NCBI GenBank assembly: GCA_945833895.1
Contig: CAMAGQ010000027.1
Span: 1-14,720, forward strand
Direction of reading: 5' to 3'
Source: an uncultured bacterium
Lineage (GTDB): Bacteria; Cyanobacteriota; Vampirovibrionia; Gastranaerophilales; Gastranaerophilaceae
Length of the DNA: 14,720 bases
Shown: one piece after another, positions 12,614-14,720 of the stretch
Position numbering within the stretch: position 1 is the stretch's first letter
Layout of the letters: every line of letters starts with the position of its first letter
Notes under the pieces: model-generated
Databases searched by the model: none
Told to the model about the DNA's origin: nothing
The model's input: only the letters and a program-made list of their open reading frames with translations
Position numbers and translations under genes: made by a program

Positions 12614-13195
12614 TTATTTTGTTTCAGAAACTTTTGGTTCAAACATTGCTCCAATTTCTGCTTCAAGTTTTTGTTTTTTAGCAAGAGCCTTGGCATCTTT
12701 TGCAATTTGTTGTTCAAGGAGTATAGCATCATTCGTTGCCCTTCTAGAAGCAGCTCTCATTGAGGTTGGGAGCATCATTTCTGGACGAATCAAAAAAGTT
12801 CCAAACATTTTCATAGTTGCAAAACCTTTTTTAATAGTCATTAAAGCTCTTTTTGCCGCTGAAGCAGCTTCATAAACTTTATCATAAGCTTCGCCGGTGT
12901 ACATTGCAGTATAACGTGCTCTTGCATCTGAACATTTTGAACCTTTACCAAAAACTTCTTCCACGAAACCATATTTTTCAGTATCTACTGATTTAGGAAT
13001 TACGGCAACACCTTCTCCCGGTCTGTACTCCAAATCAAAATGTGCATTAGTAGCCTGTTGTTTAACTAATCTTGCTAAACCTCTTTTTTTTAATGACGCT
13101 GGACCAATACCTACAATATACTCTGTAAAACGTTCCATATCTTGAGGCTTTCTTAAAGCCATTCCAAAACTTGGGGTATTGTTTCTGATTTCCAT
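12614..13195 (-). CDS. Uncharacterised alpha-helical protein with an NTPSFGMAL N-terminus (193 aa)
   Basis: I do not recognise a functional family. The start is supported by GAAAGGA about eight bases upstream. There is no signal peptide or membrane segment. Residues 6-14 (NTPSFGMAL) form a short motif that I associate with many uncharacterised Gastranaerophilales proteins; this is memory-based inference. Residues 15-75 mix helices and strands (ERFTEYIVGIGPASLKKRGLARLV, FDLEYRPGEGVAVIPK). Residues about 100-193 are long Ala/Lys-rich helices (YDKVYEAASAAKRAL, TNDAILLEQQIAKDAKALAKKQ), possibly a coiled coil. It is co-directional with the phosphoglucomutase gene, 75 bases after it, and ends at a strong terminator before the ribosomal operon. 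A structural or nucleic-acid-binding role is conceivable but unsupported. Confidence 0.8.
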   Translation of the reverse strand: MEIRNNTPSFGMALRKPQDMERFTEYIVGIGPASLKKRGLARLVKQQATNAHFDLEYRPGEGVAVIPKSVDTEKYGFVEEVFGKGSKCSDARARYTAMYTGEAYDKVYEAASAAKRALMTIKKGFATMKMFGTFLIRPEMMLPTSMRAASRRATNDAILLEQQIAKDAKALAKKQKLEAEIGAMFEPKVSETK

Positions 13196-13270
13196 TGTTT
13201 TTTCCTTTCGTTGTTATTCGTAACACGCAATACAAAACAGTTAAATATTATTTTTTGCTAAAATGCGAAA

Positions 13271-14647
13271 TTATGCCTTTACAAAACTTATTATATCGTC
13301 AATTTTATTCTGCATATCACTTTCAACATAAATTCTAAGCAACGGTTCCGTACCTGAAGGTCTTACCAAAATCCAAGTTTTTCCGTCAGCAAGATAAAGT
13401 TTCACTCCGTCTTTGAAATCTTTTTTGGAAATTTTAACTCCTGCGACTTCTTCCATTTGTGAGAACTTTTCCAAAACAGGTTTAACTTCATCAACACTTT
13501 CCAACCTTTTATCAACGCGGGTGTTTATAAAAGAACAGCCGACAAATTTGCGCAATTCGTTTTGAAGTTGAACCAGCGTTTTATTTTCATAAGCCATAGC
13601 CTCCAACACAAGCAAATTCGCCAAAATTCCATCTTTTTCAGGGATATGTCCTTGAATACTCAAACCTCCTGATTCTTCACCGCCGATAATCGGATTGAAC
13701 TTACGCATAGCCTCACCAACGTGTTTAAAACCAACAGCCGTTTCAACGACTTCAACCCCGAGTTTTTCGGCAAGAATGTTCAACATCAAACTTCCCGCAA
13801 CAGTTTTGACGATACAACCGTTCATTTTCTTATGCTTTTTCAAGTGCATTAGCAAAATCCCGATAATTTCGTTCGGGGTGACGTATTCCCCAAACTCATT
13901 AACCACGCCGAACCTGTCAGAATCCCCGTCATTAGCAAACCCGACATACCCTTCATGAGTTTTTACATATTCAATCATATCAGACATATATTGAGGCTTC
14001 GGCTCAGGCATGCCGCCGCCGAAATTCGTATCATGATACATGTGAATGCTGTCGTACTCAATTCCCCTATCAGAGAGAAGTTTGTCAAAATATCCGATAC
14101 TTGCAGCATAAAGCCCGTCAAAAATTATACGCGGAGCAAAATCCTTAATCTTTTGGAAATCAATCAATGTCCGAATATGTTTGAAATAATCCGCCGAAAA
14201 ATCAGTATATATCAACTTGCCTTTAACACATTGCGGAATAGATTTTCCAAGATTAGCAGTCAATTCATCTGTAATTTCACTTGTTGCAGGACCTGCATAA
14301 TCAGGAATAAACTTCATCCCAAGGTATTCTGGCGGATTGTGAGAGGCTGTAAACATAATAGCACAAGCATCAAGGTGCTTAGCATTATACGCAAGAACAG
14401 GTGTCGGAATAACTTTGTCACTGTACAAAACCTTAAAACCCATTTTCTCAAGGATTTCACCGCACATCAAAGAGTATTCTTTTGCCATATTTCTAGGGTC
14501 GTAACCTATAATTATCGGTTTATAAATCCCGAAATTATCAAAAACATACTTCCCGATTGCTTTTGTAACCAATGTAACATTTTCTTCGTTAAAATCCTTA
14601 CCCACAACAGCACGCCAGCCGTCTGTTCCAAATTTAATATTTGCCAT
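13271..14647 (-). CDS. Phosphoglucomutase / phosphomannomutase family alpha-D-phosphohexomutase
   Basis: Interconverts hexose 1- and 6-phosphates, supplying sugar nucleotides for wall, LPS or glycogen. 458 residues from the chosen start. All four family motifs are present: phosphoserine loop TASHNP (100-105, S102), metal-binding DGDSDR (240-245), sugar-specificity GGEESGG (322-328) and phosphate-binding RPSGTEP (429-435). The N-terminus KFGTDGWRAVVG is also typical. GGEESGG, rather than the GEMSGH usual in many PMM/PGM enzymes, resembles glucose-preferring members, so phosphoglucomutase is favoured but not proven. An in-frame TTG at 14662 would add MRREE; it is rejected because AAGGGA (14657-14652) is the ribosome binding site of the ATG at 14647. 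It diverges from the gene at the right edge. Confidence 0.95.
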   Translation of the reverse strand: MANIKFGTDGWRAVVGKDFNEENVTLVTKAIGKYVFDNFGIYKPIIIGYDPRNMAKEYSLMCGEILEKMGFKVLYSDKVIPTPVLAYNAKHLDACAIMFTASHNPPEYLGMKFIPDYAGPATSEITDELTANLGKSIPQCVKGKLIYTDFSADYFKHIRTLIDFQKIKDFAPRIIFDGLYAASIGYFDKLLSDRGIEYDSIHMYHDTNFGGGMPEPKPQYMSDMIEYVKTHEGYVGFANDGDSDRFGVVNEFGEYVTPNEIIGILLMHLKKHKKMNGCIVKTVAGSLMLNILAEKLGVEVVETAVGFKHVGEAMRKFNPIIGGEESGGLSIQGHIPEKDGILANLLVLEAMAYENKTLVQLQNELRKFVGCSFINTRVDKRLESVDEVKPVLEKFSQMEEVAGVKISKKDFKDGVKLYLADGKTWILVRPSGTEPLLRIYVESDMQNKIDDIISFVKA

Positions 14648-14669
14648 TTCTTCCCTTCTCAATTATTTC

Positions 14670-14678
14670 TGATATAAT
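14670..14678 (+). promoter_or_regulatory. Extended -10 promoter for the right-edge gene
   Basis: TGATATAAT (14670-14678) is a perfect extended -10 (TGnTATAAT). No -35 is evident, as is common for this class. A start near 14685, GGAG at 14693-14696 and an ATG at 14705 make a coherent start of a rightward gene. Confidence 0.5.
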
Positions 14679-14704
14679 TGTAATTGAAATATGGAGTTTA
14701 GCAA
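14677..14704 (-). promoter_or_regulatory. Putative promoter of the phosphohexomutase gene
   Basis: On the minus strand TTGCTA (14704-14699), 16 bases and TACAAT (14682-14677) make a moderate sigma70-like pair. Its -10 overlaps the extended -10 of the opposite gene by two bases, so the two divergent promoters cannot easily be occupied together. Confidence 0.4.
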
Positions 14705-14720
14705 ATGCCAAATTTTGAGA
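14705..14720 (+). CDS. Start of an unidentified rightward gene (cut by window edge)
   Basis: Only ATG CCA AAT TTT GAG A is visible (MPNFE...). Support comes from GGAG eight bases upstream and the extended -10 at 14670-14678. An alternative in-frame-independent ATG at 14691 would overlap this ribosome binding site and is less likely. Identity cannot be judged. Confidence 0.4.

Noticed and set aside
14648..14662. TTG start adding five residues to the phosphohexomutase
   Set aside because: The added codons are the ribosome binding site of the ATG at 14647.
13955..14677. A 240-codon open frame antisense to the phosphohexomutase
   Set aside because: The opposite strand encodes a full enzyme with all four family motifs. 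The antisense frame has low-complexity, Ile/Asn/His/Cys/Arg-rich composition and no ribosome binding site.
1..14720. tRNA, rRNA, CRISPR array, insertion sequence, prophage or defence genes
   Set aside because: No cloverleaf, regular spaced repeat, transposase or phage gene was seen on either strand.

Overview
The window is AT-rich bacterial DNA whose core is a long ribosomal-protein operon on the minus strand. In transcription order it carries S10, L3, L4, L23, L2, S19, L22, S3, L16, L29, S17, L14, L24, L5 and S14. Several traits point to a member of the non-photosynthetic gut cyanobacterial relatives (Vampirovibrionia/'Melainabacteria', Gastranaerophilales-like). These are the low GC, the zinc-ribbon S14 and L24, S10 placed next to L3, and a lineage-restricted-looking protein beginning with an NTPSFGMAL-type N-terminus. 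This placement is inference from pattern recognition, not a database result; an AT-rich Firmicute-like genome is the main alternative.

Layout, left to right. (1) 1-1270: the 5' end of cysS (minus, cut by the window edge), a small orphan protein (plus) and an M14 zinc peptidase resembling murein peptide amidases (minus). (2) 1316-4438: a folate (p-aminobenzoate) module with a PabB-PabC fusion translationally coupled to PabA (plus). It runs tail-to-tail, with a 14-base overlap, into the SRP receptor gene ftsY (minus). (3) 4439-4954: a 71-residue helix-turn-helix-like protein (plus), then a strong bidirectional terminator. (4) 4955-12377: the ribosomal operon (minus), with a candidate sigma70-type promoter upstream of S10 and another between S10 and L3. 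(5) 12579-14720: an orphan alpha-helical protein with its own terminator, a phosphoglucomutase/phosphomannomutase (both minus), and a divergent promoter at the right edge driving a gene of which only about five codons are visible.

The genes are mostly housekeeping: translation, protein targeting, folate precursor, hexose phosphate and wall turnover. Nothing here is clearly a new defence, mobile or biosynthetic system; no CRISPR array, tRNA, rRNA or complete insertion sequence was seen. The least explained structure is in the spacers of the ribosomal operon. Several are about 70-200 bases long and rich in inverted repeats, whereas neighbouring junctions in the same operon are tight or overlapping. 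The operon also stops after S14 at a terminator instead of continuing into S8-L6-L18-S5-L15-secY. Several single genes (M14 peptidase, pabBC, ftsY, the 71-residue gene) lack any Shine-Dalgarno sequence, while every ribosomal gene has one. Together these suggest an operon rearranged and regulated differently from the textbook case.
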